NCBI GenBank assembly: GCA_038496445.1
Contig: JALMLS010000290.1
Span: forward strand, 1-21,956
Length of the DNA: 21,956 nt
Direction of reading: 5' to 3'
From: Trichosphaerium sp. ATCC 40318
Lineage: Eukaryota > Discosea > Flabellinia > Trichosidae
The notes below the pieces were generated by a model. It searched no databases, had not been told where the DNA came from, and saw nothing but the letters and a program-made list of their open reading frames with translations. The number at the start of each line of letters is the position of its first letter. The stretch's first letter is position 1. This document shows, one piece after another, positions 1 through 9,376 of this stretch. Both the position numbers and the translations under genes were made by a program.

Positions 1-1763
1 ACTTTTGCTGTTGCTGTTAAAGCGCTCGCAGTCCAAACAACGACACAGCTGAGAGGGACAAGGTTTAGACGAGAATTTATTCTCTGACAAAACCCCCCCT
101 ACTCTTTTTCATCGCCCGACCAGGCATAAATGGCTTCGCTCAAACGCAAGGTCAGTTTAGGCTTCGGCCGCTATGCCACCCACCAGCATCCTGGAATTGG
201 GCTTTAAAAAAACAAAAAACAACACTTTACCAAGTGCGACGCTCAAGTCTCATTTTTTACTAAGTATGAACAATATCCTAAGATGCAAGTCAGAGTGAAA
301 ACTCATGTTCTTCATTAAGGGAATAAAAACATTGTGAACTACATAAAAGTATTTTTTGAGATCAAACTTGAGTTAGTCTTCACACTAATAAAGAACACAC
401 GATTACTAGGTGCGTACGGGGTAGAGAGTGTGGTATCAGCGAGGAGTGAAATCTTTTGACCTGATCCAAACTACCCGAAGCGAAGGCGCTCTGCAAGGGC
501 GTGGCCGGTGATCTAGAACGATGGTGGAGGGAGCGAAGCGGATTAGAGACCCGTGTAGTCTCCACAGTAAACGATGCCGACTGAATGGGCGCCGGGCAAA
601 CCAAGGCTCGGGGCCCGTTCCCACGGGAAACCGAAGTAATCGGGCCCAGGGGGGAAGTATGGTCGCAAGGCTGAAACTTAAAGGCATTGACGGAGCAACA
701 CCACCAGGCTCTGGAGGCTGCGGCTCAATTTGACTCAACGCGCGACAACTTACCGGGATCGGACGCTCTAAGGGGACGAACAGACTGAAGGGTCTTTTCC
801 GAGTTAGCTAACGGTGGTGCATGGTCGTTTTAGGCTCGTGGACTTATCTGTCAGGTTTATTCCGATAACGGGCGAGATCGCTACTGTCACATTGATTCCC
901 CCGCCTCGTGCGGGACCCCTGTGCAGGACTGACGGCGAAAAGTCGTAAGAAGCGGCGGCTATAACAGATCCGGGATGCCCCCAGATATTCCGGGCCGCAC
1001 GCGGCCTACACTGCTTAGTTCAACGGGTTCCTGGGCCGAACAGGCATCCGGGCAAGCCCTGAAACCGCCAGAACACTTCTTCACGACAGCGAGTTAAACC
1101 TCAGATTTTATTATCTAAATACGACTACACTTAAACGCACCTTCGGAAACTACCACCTTCAAAACAAAGTCTGTCCTGAACCTAATATAAAGAGTTAACC
1201 CCCTCGTCGAGGCTTTTTAGGAAGTTAAATTCCTTTAATGTTAAGACGAGAAGCGCTGTTAGATGAAATTTATATCTTTGGACTTTGTTTCCTTAGTATA
1301 AACATTGAAAGAGCTGTGGATCGTTTCAAATTAACAAACAAAAGGTTTCTTCTTCACTTAAATGCTTTGACCTGGAAGATTATATCTTTACCAAGGCAAA
1401 CTTTATTATGAAGTAAGTTTCTGCAATGTTCATAAAAAATACATGAAAGCGCACCGTGTGGTCGATTTGGATGTTAAGTGTGCTCAATGCTGCTTCTCCG
1501 AAAAGACACATGCGTGCTTAGGGACTGGTTGCTGTAACTGTAGCCACGAACGCGGAATGCCTCGTACAGGTGTGTCATCAACGCACCTGGAATCTGTCCC
1601 TGTTGCTTGTACACACCGCCCGTCGCATCGACCGATGTGGGTGCGAGTGAGACCAGGGGGGACGACCGGCTTGCCGGTTATCGAACCTGCTCGAACTTGC
1701 GCTCATAAAGGATGATGAAGTCGTAACAAGGTTTCAGTAGGTGAACCTGCTGAAGGATCAATA
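1..1763 (+). rRNA. SSU (18S) rRNA, 3' two-thirds, left unit, truncated by window
   Basis: This is the small-subunit ribosomal RNA, seen from just after the 530 loop to its 3' end. Position 7-22 reads GCTGTTGCTGTTAAAG, as in trypanosomatid SSU rRNA. The segment at 674-693 (AAACTTAAAGGCATTGACGG) is the universal 1100 region, with C where most eukaryotes have A. The near-universal GTACACACCGCCCGTCG lies at 1609-1625, and the 3' end GTGAACCTGCTGAAGGATCA at 1741-1760. AT-rich expansions occupy about 202-380 and 1190-1445 and differ from the right copy by substitutions and short indels. The missing 5' part corresponds to 18734-19622 of the right copy. The 3' end is placed by analogy with the usual GGATCATTA terminus. 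Confidence 0.97.
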
Positions 1764-2039
1764 CTATTGGTATTAAACCCTTAGAAGCAATTAAACCAAC
1801 TTTTAACCAAGTTTAAAAGAAAAATTGGAGTATCAGCTCTGGTTTGGTAAATCTAATCTTACCTCGGTAAGTGAAGATGTAATCATCCTCTGCTGTGGTG
1901 ATATCTTGTATATCTGCCAGCTCCACAACTGCCATTTTGGCAAAACAAAACACAGTCGTGGCACGACTATAAAGAACGTCAAGATTTTCGAAAGAAACCA
2001 AACCTTGTCGGTGAACGGTTAGGCACCTCCCCCGAAGAA
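1764..2039 (+). other. ITS1, left unit
   Basis: This is the spacer between the SSU 3' end and the inferred 5.8S start. It is AT-rich at its 5' part and contains a small hairpin, AGTCGTGGCACGACT, near 1953-1967. It differs from the right copy by scattered single substitutions, for example near 1879, 1930 and 1945. The 3' border is uncertain because the 5.8S 5' end is divergent. Confidence 0.7.
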
Positions 2040-2165
2040 GGCCATGGATCACTATGAAACCAGCCACCGGAATCGCTCTCATCTGAAGGTGGCATTGCCG
2101 AATGCCTCAGGCCGCGTTCTGTATTCTCACGAATCACAGGCAAAGGAGCGTGACTCAGCGACGCC
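2040..2165 (+). rRNA. 5.8S rRNA, left unit (divergent)
   Basis: The 5.8S rRNA pairs with the 5' end of the LSU in the large subunit. It is identified by position between the SSU and LSU, by GGATCACTATG near 2046-2056 (compare the usual GGATCACTNGG), by a GTGGCATTGCCGAATGCC stretch resembling the usual GTGAATTGCAGAATTCC, and by AATCAC...AAAGGAGCG near the 3' half. ACTCAG at 2153-2158 can pair with CTGAGT at 2372-2377 at the LSU 5' end, which is the expected 5.8S-LSU helix. The usual GATGAAGAACGCAGC block is not recognisable, so this RNA is unusually diverged and both ends are approximate. Confidence 0.72.
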
Positions 2166-2367
2166 AGCAAAACAAACACTAAATTTATTTGGTGCTGCGT
2201 ATGGTGTACACACTTAATCTTCTAAAAAAAGAAAGTGGTTGCCACAACTAATTAAATAAATTGCCGGAAGTGACGTTCCTCCAGAACTCATGCCTAGCTT
2301 ACTTAAGCGAAGCTTCAGAGGGAAGGTTGGTTCTATACATTGAAAGCATATAAAAAAACACAACTTG
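2166..2367 (+). other. ITS2, left unit
   Basis: This is the AT-rich spacer between the inferred 5.8S and LSU borders. It is nearly identical to the right copy, and the coordinate offset changes by two bases across this stretch. Borders are set by the 5.8S-LSU pairing and are approximate. Confidence 0.65.
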
Positions 2368-4983
2368 CGTCCTGAGTTACACTTGGCGACCTGCCTAAGT
2401 TAAGCATATCATTGGGGCAGAGGAAAGGAAACCAAAAGGGACTCCCTGAGTAGCGGCGAGCGAAAGGGGACAAGCTCAAGCCTGAATCCGAGCCTAGCAT
2501 CGGAGTTGTGGGCTAAGGCGTGGTGGCTCTTCCAGACGTTGACGGGAATTACGCACGAGTCGTAGCCGTAGAGGGTGCGAGCCCCGTACGCTGTCAACCG
2601 AGGAAATAGAGTCCCATCGTCCAGGAGTAGTATGGTTTGGCCGTGCCATACGAAGTTACCGGGAGGTTACCCGGCAAGGCTAAGTATCGGGAGGTGGCCG
2701 ATAGCGCACCAGTACCGTGAGGGAAGACTGAAACAGCACTCCTCGATAGAGGGTTAAAAGACCCGAAGCCGGCAAGGGTACAAATGGCACGGAGTACGTA
2801 GGTGCCCTGCACCTAATCTGCACATGGCAGACGCTCTTGTAGCGAGGGAAAAGCGACCGGGGCCTTGTGCCCTGGAAGATTATAATGAAACAAAACGTCG
2901 AGGGGAAGGTAATAGAAGTGACCAACACAAAAAAGTCATACTGGCTAATTGTGCTGTCCACACCATCCTACAAGCTGAAAAGCATAAAAACGTGGGTTTG
3001 GTTGAAAGGACATCAAAAAGCACTTTTTCAAACCTTTAAATGGCGTTGGTTCACTGAAATCACTGAAACCTCCGAATGTACGTCTTCTTCCGAAAGGAAC
3101 GAAGTTCGTCATTCATCGTCCACAACCTCAATGAGGCTCTATGCCCTTATTGGGCCATGGCCTCCGTGTATCCCGTCTTGAAACACGGATCAAGGAGTTC
3201 GCCGAGCGTGCGAGGGTGAGAGATCAAACCTCCAACCCGCACAGAAATGAAGCCAAGGATAAGCTCCTAGGCCGTCAAGTTCTTTATAAAAAAACAAACG
3301 TATTACATTACATGTATAAGTTTGCAAAGATCGACATAAAAAACCGACTATGCTATTATCATGTTTTTATGTTACGCAAGTAATTAAAAACACGTCATAC
3401 CAAAGTAGATACACTTTGCCATCTCCGGCGTTGTTCTCTTGGCAGGCGATAGTACGTTGGGCGATACCCGAAAGGTAGCGATCTATACCCGAAAAGGGGG
3501 AAGGCGGGAGAAATCCCGCTGGACGCCCGTAGCGTTGCTGACGTGCAAATCGCTCGCCGGACATTGGGTATAGGGGCGAGAGACCAAACGAGCTGCCAAC
3601 GTAGCTGGTACCGTTCGAAGTATCCCTAAGGATAGAGGGGGTCCGTGACGCCGGTCTCGTCTCGTAGAGCCACTGGAAAGAGGTATCGGAGGCCAAAGTT
3701 GCCATCGACCTATTATCAAACACATAAGAGGCGACCGATCACAGGCCGAATGGCTGTGATCACCGAGACGGTGGACCCCTATTGGGCCGGTCTTGATAAG
3801 CAGGACTGACGAGACGGTTTTAAACGCGAGCAGCAGCAAAGGCGCCCGAATAGGCAGTAACCAAGACAACGAAGGCGGTGTTCCAGTTTAGACAGCTGGA
3901 AGGTGGACATGGAAGTCGTCATCCTCTAAGGAGTGAGTAACTTCTCACCAGCCGAATTGGGACGCGCCGAAAATGGATGGCGCTAAACTGCCTTAGCCGC
4001 CGCTGCGCGATCGCCCCGGCTCGGCCCAGGGTGCGGTAGGACGGCGTGCTGGTGGCGTAGAAGGGGGGCGGTGGCGTCCACCCGGAGCCACCAGCAGTGA
4101 TGATCTTGGTGGTAGTAGCAATTGGAGCCTGGTGAAACAGTGTTTATCACAGCCAGGTCGCCCAAGTGGGGAAGGGTTTCGCGGTGATGGCATTCAGCTG
4201 CGAGTTAGCCGGTCCTAAGCCAGCTCCTAATAGAGTATACTGTTTGATGCTGGCAGACGACACTTTGTTCGGACGAAACTTTACTGTTTCTGATGACTGG
4301 TGGAAGTCTGCGATGCTTTCAACTCGGCGAAAGGCAACCTGGTGAGTAATCCAGGGCATGGGTAAGGAGGATGCATTTGCTTTAGAAGTGGCAACACTGA
4401 GAGAGAGAGCGCACGCGAGCAACCACACTTCTGCGGGGCCTTCTCCCGCGCCTAAGCTATTCGAGGGAAACTCCCCGGAGCCACGTAAAGCGGCGAAGGG
4501 AAAGAGTCGAGGGTAGCTAATGGGAAAGCACTTTTGCTTTCTAGGGGTGTTGGTGAGCTCGTTCTCACGAGGCTGCTCCTCTCCGAAGCCGACACTTTCG
4601 GGTGTTCAGTGTCCTCCAGGCTCATACCGTACCGAAAACCGCATCAGGTCCCCTAGGTTAGTCACCTCTGGCGCTGCACGGTGTAAACGGCGTAAGGGAA
4701 GTCGGCATACGCGGCCCGTAACTTCGGGAAAAGGGCTGGCTCTGCTGACCGGGACCCGGGACGACGTGCGTCTGCGCTACTTCAGTGTAGCCCCTTCGGG
4801 AATGGCGCACAGTCCCTGCAAAGAGGTCCACAAGCGGATCATGGCGGAACTCTCAGAAGCTTAGAGAACCCAACTGTTTACTTAAAACTTAGCCCTTTGA
4901 TACCTCCTCTGAGGTCTGACAAAGGGTGACTCCTGCCCAGTGCTTTGAAAGTTGCGGTGCTTAATTTCACCCAAGCACGGGTT

Positions 4984-5033
<50 letters not shown>

Positions 5034-5750
5034 GTAACTAATGACGCGCATGAATGGATGAATGAGGTTCTCGCTGTCCCTACGCCGACCGTGGCGAAAC
5101 CACAGAGTCGCGAACGGGCGACTTTTCTACCAGCGGGGAAAGAAGACCCTGTTGAGTTTGACTCTCACCACGCTTAGGGGCTTGGCACTGGAGGTATAGG
5201 GTAGGAAGTAGTTTTTTACGAAAGGTGTAACACTTCTACTCCGGAGGTCGGGCCCCAGACGCATTCAAAACGGGCGAAAGCGCCTGCCTCTTCGGAGGAC
5301 GTGGCGCTGCTCGAACCATACAAGTCGGTTCTTAGGATGAGGCGGGCCCAATCGAAAGTGCGGATTACCTTCCAATTTCGGAACTTTGACAAGCATTAAG
5401 GCGGACAGCGCGTGGCCGGGAGTTTGGCTGGGGCGGCACATCCGCTATAGGGTAACACGGATGACCTAAGGGGAGCTCAGTGGGGACAGAAACCCCACGT
5501 AGAGGCCAAGGCTAAAAGCCCCCTTGAGCAAGAGTGGAGCCATCGCTCTTGCACCCTAACGGGAGGCCTAGAGATCCCTCGTGACTAGTCATGTAACCTG
5601 ACACTGGGGTGACAGAAAAATTACCATAGGGATAACTGGCTTGTGGTCGCCAAGCGCTCAGAGCGACGCGACTTTTTGATTCTTCGATGTCGGCTCTTCC
5701 TATCCAGGTGTAGCAGAATGCTCCAAGGGTTGGATTGTTCACCCACTTAC

Positions 5751-5794
<44 letters not shown>

Positions 5795-6199
5795 TTACCC
5801 TACTGGTGGGCCTATTTTATTAACATGCGCGTCGTCGGTAGCGATGCCTCAGTACGAGAGGAACGGGCATCGGTGGCCTCTAGTGTCCGCGGACGTCCGA
5901 GAGGGCGGTTCGCGAAGCCACGCCATTGGGAGTACGGCTGAAGGCCTCTAAAGTCGGAAACCCAGCCGCCAAGAGCCGCGCGGCGACATTGTCGTTGCTG
6001 CGCCTCCTCGAACGAAAGGCTTCGGCCCGCAAAGGTTCTACACTATGGCACAAGTAGCACGTCTTAGCAAACGCCCGCAGGGGCCCCGTAAACCACGGGA
6101 ACTCGAACAGGGTCTTAGGGCATTTACTGTTGTAAGCTAGGGAGTCGCTCAAGCCTTCGGGTGCGACGACCTGCTGAGGCAGAGGCCCGACTAAATTGT
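2368..6199 (+). rRNA. LSU (28S-type) rRNA, left unit, complete
   Basis: This is the large-subunit ribosomal RNA. Conserved landmarks run colinearly: AAGTTAAGCATATCATT near 2398 at the 5' end, CCCGTCTTGAAACACGGA at 3173-3190, TGACGTGCAAATCG near 3539, the region around the GTPase-associated centre with GAAAATGGATGGCGCT at 3969-3984, TATGACTCTCTTAAGGTAGC at 5000-5019, the peptidyl-transferase region CCATAGGGATAACTGGC at 5624-5640, and the sarcin-ricin loop AGTACGAGAGGAAC at 5851-5864. The 3' end matches the eukaryotic GATCTGCTGAG...CTGATTTGT terminus, here ending near CTAAATTGT. Its 3.83 kb length is longer than yeast LSU because of inserts around 2890-3060 and 3275-3405. Euglenid and kinetoplastid LSUs are cut into pieces; whether this one is cannot be decided from DNA. 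Confidence 0.97.
3275..3405 (+). other. AT-rich insert in LSU D3-like region
   Basis: An AT-rich block interrupts the GC-rich LSU between the conserved segment ending near 3270 and the segment resuming with the GATGGTGAACTATG-like core near 3480. It contains a hairpin, CATAAAAAAC at 3335-3344 against GTTTTTATG at 3363-3371. The block appears unchanged in the right copy (about 15343-15473). It may be an expansion segment kept in the RNA or an internal transcribed spacer that is removed, as happens in Euglena and kinetoplastid LSUs. I see no group I or spliceosomal intron signals. Confidence 0.6.
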
Positions 6200-6209
6200 A
6201 TTCAGAAAT

Positions 6210-6271
6210 ATTCATTGCATTCTTCATTTTTTCGTTTTCATGCCCACACTGAGACGTGATTTTTTATCTTT
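6210..6271 (+). promoter_or_regulatory. Conserved 3' flank of LSU: possible 3' ETS or termination/processing element
   Basis: Just beyond the LSU the arms diverge, yet a block ending in CTGAGACGTG then ATTTTTTATCT (6249-6269) reappears on the other strand as CTGAGATGTA then ATTTTTTATCT (12498 down to 12478). The distance to the LSU 3' end is almost the same in both units. Retention within otherwise eroded flanks suggests a 3' processing or Pol I termination signal. This role is inference. Confidence 0.45.
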
Positions 6272-6805
6272 TTAGTATGTTTTGGTCAGCTTTACAAATG
6301 TACAAAGTTTACTTAGTCTTTACCTGCAAGCACCAAAACTTTCTCTATTTTCCGATTTTTATTTAAATCAAAGTTGATTTGTATTGATTTGACTTCATCT
6401 ACATCCTTTTTTGTCACTTGCCTCTAGTTGTGTTGTATGAGAGACCTAATCTGCAATTCATATTCATTTCTAACCAAATAGTATTTTTAAGTTTTCATAA
6501 TATACAATATCACGTGTTTGCAGCAATATTCAATGAACTACACCCAAATAGGAACCTTTTTTCATCAGTATTTTGAACATGTATTTTGTACCAAGTTGTT
6601 GGTTATCAAGTGATGGTTTTTTCAATTGTTGGTGTTGGTATTGATGAGAATGTACTTGTATAATGCATTTTTAAAATTGATCAGTCTTTAATATAATAAC
6701 AAGATTGAAACTAATTAAGCTTTTTTTTTACAAAAGCCATTTTTTTGTCACCAAATACAGCTTTATTTTTCACCAAATTGTCTTGTTTTTGCCAAAAAAA
6801 TGAGC

Positions 6806-6853
6806 AAATATGAGGCATTGCCTTGTAATGTTGGGCTTTGAAGCCTCATATTT
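6806..6853. repeat. 11-bp perfect inverted repeat (hairpin)
   Basis: AAATATGAGGC at 6806-6816 is matched exactly by its reverse complement GCCTCATATTT at 6843-6853, with a 26-base loop. It sits at the left border of the GGCATTGCC-rich area. Function is unknown. Confidence 0.6.
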
Positions 6854-7250
6854 GGGCCAAATAGCAAGCAACTGGTTTACTAATTAGCCTTAAAATAGCC
6901 TGCATTGTTCAGGGCTGAAACTCAGCTAGGCATTGCCTTAAAAAATGATGCATATTTCTAACATTTGGCATCAGATGGCAAAATCAAGGCATTTGCATTT
7001 GGCAATGCCCAATAAAATAAGGCATTTTTACAAAAAGGCAATGCCTTCATCAAAAAGGCATTAATACCAGGCATTTTTGGGCATCTTTTGGCATTGCATA
7101 AAATCAGGTAATGCCTTGTATTGCATTTTTTGGCATTGCATAAAATCAAGTAATGCCCTGTATTGCAAGTACTTTATGCCTTATTATGCCTTATTTTTTT
7201 AAAACAATATATGCCTTGTATTTTAATTGATATATTAGGCATTGCCTATA
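6811..7250. repeat. GGCATTGCC / AAGGCAATGCC repeat cluster, left
   Basis: The motif ATGCCTTG, GGCATTGCC or its complement occurs many times, spaced by AT-rich sequence, for example near 6813, 6931, 7001, 7036, 7091 and 7109. The core is nearly palindromic (AGGCATTGCCT). Related clusters occupy 9660-9910 and 10320-10700, largely in the opposite orientation. Confidence 0.7.
6903..7083 (+). repeat. Spacer inverted repeat block B, left copy
   Basis: This 180-base block starts around CAGGGCTGAAACTCA (6910-6924) and runs through AATGATGCATATTTCTAACA and ATCAAGGCATTTGCATTTGG to about 7083. It is clearly homologous to the reverse complement of 10519-10698, with scattered substitutions and short indels. 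It shows that the central spacer carries an older, decayed inverted symmetry. Confidence 0.8.
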
Positions 7251-7269
7251 CTATATCATAGGACTGATC

Positions 7270-7520
7270 ACATTAAGGAAGTGGTTTAAGGTAAGTAACA
7301 GTCAAACAACTTTTACACTTTTTTTTTCACATCACCTACTGACGTTTTATATAGATAGGCACCTAGCGCTCTTAGTAATTCATGAAATTAGACGAAACCA
7401 CTGCCAAACGAACCGCAGCACCCTATTTCACCTATAATAGTAGTAGGAGTGAACTCCGCGATATTTCCAGGACCGCGGAATTCTAACACTACAAGGTAAG
7501 TTTTTTTTTTTTTTTTTTCT
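7270..7520 (+). other. Intron-like conserved block C, left copy
   Basis: GGTTTAAG is followed by GTAAGT (7291-7296), a T-rich tract, CTACTGAC (7336-7343) and TTTTATATAG (7345-7354). This order resembles a short spliceosomal intron with donor, branch site and acceptor, although the branch-to-acceptor gap is very short. After about 140 more complex bases a second ACAAG-GTAAG with a long T run follows (7491-7519). The in-between segment has stops in all frames or only a 34-codon open frame from 7382, with no family I recognise. A diverged inverted copy lies at 10080-10300. It could be the relic of a gene or a non-coding element. Confidence 0.4.
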
Positions 7521-7730
7521 ACACCATCTCATATTTTCTTTAAGGTTTTTTCAAATGTGGACTTAGGAGTTTTGTGTATTGTATGTGTACTGTATTATAA
7601 AATAAATAGTTGTGTTATTACCTGAAAATGCCCTGGTTTATTAGGCACTGTAGACTATGACAATGCTTTCTTTTTGCCTTCAAAATAAGGCATTGATGCA
7701 TGAGTTCAGTAGTAAACAGGTCTAAAAATT

Positions 7731-7991
7731 AAAGTGGTATATACCAGTTTTTTTATGGTATATACCACTTTTTTCAACAAAATGGTATATGAACTGGTAT
7801 ATACCATTTTGAAATACCACTTTTTTTAAAAATTAAGTGAATAAAAAAGTGGTATATAGAAGTGGTATATACCACTTTTCATTCACATAATGAGACCTTC
7901 TAAAAATGGTATATAAAGTGGTATATACCACTTTTTTATGGTATGTGGTATATACCACCTTTTTATTGGTATATACCACTTTTATGGTATG
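7731..7991. repeat. TGGTATATACCA palindrome cluster 1
   Basis: About ten copies or half-copies of the perfect 12-bp palindrome TGGTATATACCA occur here, often extended to AAGTGGTATATACCACTT. The first is at 7735-7746. Adjacent copies can also pair with one another, so the whole stretch may form alternative hairpins or cruciforms. Confidence 0.85.
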
Positions 7992-8079
7992 CTTCAAGAA
8001 GGTCATTAAGGAGCTTTTTGGTAATGGGTTTTCTTGTTGAACGATCATGGACGTCATACATTGAACGGTGCATAGGGAC

Positions 8080-8400
8080 CTTATTATATCATAGAATCTA
8101 ACCAAACCAAGCTCATTCGGACCGCAGGACCTGATTCCAGTACCAACATTGAGGAAACTATATTGCAGGTATTATACAGACGTTCGTGGGTACCAGACAA
8201 AGTTTTATTTTATTTTCGTTTGATATACATTAACCGACCTCCGTAGGCCTTAGTAATTGATGGATTCAGGTGGAACCACTTTCATTAGGTGCGCAGCATG
8301 GTTTTACAGTAGGCACAGCAAGCTCATGGAGATGGACGAATTTTCCAGACGCCCATAGTAATGTAACTGTAGTGGACATTGTCCAAAACTTGTAACTCAC
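8080..8400. other. More complex block between palindrome clusters, possible third copy of block C
   Basis: This segment is less AT-rich than its surroundings. CTTAGTAATTGATGGATTC near 8250 and the following GGAACCACTTT and CGCAGCA resemble CTTAGTAATTCATGAAATTA, GAAACCACTGC and CGCAGCA at 7371-7425. The match is patchy. A frame without stops of about 54 codons ends near 8247, but it has no convincing start and no recognisable domain. I do not call a gene. Confidence 0.3.
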
Positions 8401-8458
8401 AAACTGTGCATTAAATAAAGTGTATTTTCTGGAATTGCAGGTGTACTATAAGTAAGCA

Positions 8459-8653
8459 TAAAGTGGTATATAAGAGTGGTATATACCATGAAAAACTGGT
8501 ATAAAAAAGTGGTATATAACTGGTATATACCTAAAAAAAGTGGTATAAAAAAGTGGTATATTTTTTTTTTTCTGGTGAAAAAAAGTGGTATATTTTCTGT
8601 TTTTATACCTGTTTTTTTTGGTATATTGTTGGTATATTTGGTCAATATACCAC
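8459..8653. repeat. TGGTATATACCA palindrome cluster 2
   Basis: A second, more degenerate group of GTGGTATATA / TGGTATATACC units alternates with A- and T-runs and ends with CAATATACCACCC. It shares the core of cluster 1, about 470 bases away. Open frames across it arise from the repeated TGG TAT ATA pattern. Confidence 0.8.
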
Positions 8654-8659
8654 CCTGTT

Positions 8660-9376
8660 TTCCTATGGGAAAAGTAGACGGAAAAACTCTTCCTTAATTC
8701 TCATTGAATTTATATGAAATTCCGTAAGTATTACTCATAGAATTCTTAGAGTATTACTTTTGGAATTGTGTATGTATTTTATATAGAATTCTCTATGTAT
8801 TTTTTATAGCATTTTTTAATGTATTTTTTGTAGATTTCAATAAAAAATACTTTATAAATTACACAAAATATTATTCGATACTTTGGTTCAGATTTAATGC
8901 AAAGTCATTTTATTTATTGATCATTACAAAATACAAACATCCTAAATAATACGTACAAGTTAAATACATCGTGTCTTCATAAACGAAAGAAGTAATTTGA
9001 TTGCATTTGGTTTTGAGAGCCTGAACAATAATTAATGCGTTTGTAAACGCTAAATTAAGAACGCGTAGGGTTTTTTGATAAATTAAGTGGAAATAAGCTT
9101 TAAAAACAACGTACTTGGAGTTAATGCTTTAAATACATTCTTTAATGGTGTAATAAGGCTGTTGCAATGCTTTAATCATCCTAAAACAGATAAGTAAGAG
9201 ATATTTATGTTTAAGTGATTTTCCAAACCACCTAAAATGCATTCTCTGTTACTTTTTGGATTAACGCACTTTAACCTGTACCATTGGTTTTTTCACCTTT
9301 AATAATAGCATGTGGATATTGTTTGCTAGAAAAACCTATGTACCTAAGGTGTCAATGGTTTTTTGCAAATATAAAA
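8660..9376. other. AT-rich stretch without recognised genes
   Basis: Only AT-rich sequence is seen. Around 8695-8840 there are degenerate repeats of GAATTC/TATGTATTTT type. I see no RNA gene or plausible protein frame. Confidence 0.6.

Larger units (their letters stand above)
1..6209 (+). repeat. Left arm of giant inverted rDNA repeat
   Basis: This arm is the reverse complement of 12540-18733. Position 1 matches 18733 and position 6209 matches 12540. The coordinate sum drifts from 18734 at the outer end to 18749 at the LSU 3' end, so the left arm carries 15 extra bases in total, in small indels. Identity is very high in the rRNA cores and lower in the AT-rich expansion segments and ITS1. The arm is cut by the window edge and probably continues outward. 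Similarity falls sharply at 6209, ten bases beyond the inferred LSU 3' end, then continues weakly. Confidence 0.95.

Noticed and set aside
380-6227. Many 60-130 codon open frames over the left rRNA genes, mirrored on the right
   Set aside because: They lie inside SSU and LSU rRNA cores on both strands, lack protein family features, and are explained by the rRNA sequence.
7382-7486. 34-codon frame starting MKLDETTAKR in intron-like block C
   Set aside because: It is short, and the homologous inverted copy at 10080-10300 is interrupted by stops, so coding selection is not supported.
7833-8645. Open frames across the TGGTATATACCA clusters
   Set aside because: Their peptides consist of repeated VVYTT or YTTFL units produced by the palindromic DNA repeat, so they are not credible genes.
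7731-8653. CRISPR array
   Set aside because: The repeats are short palindromes with irregular AT-rich spacing in eukaryotic rDNA, without constant-length spacers.
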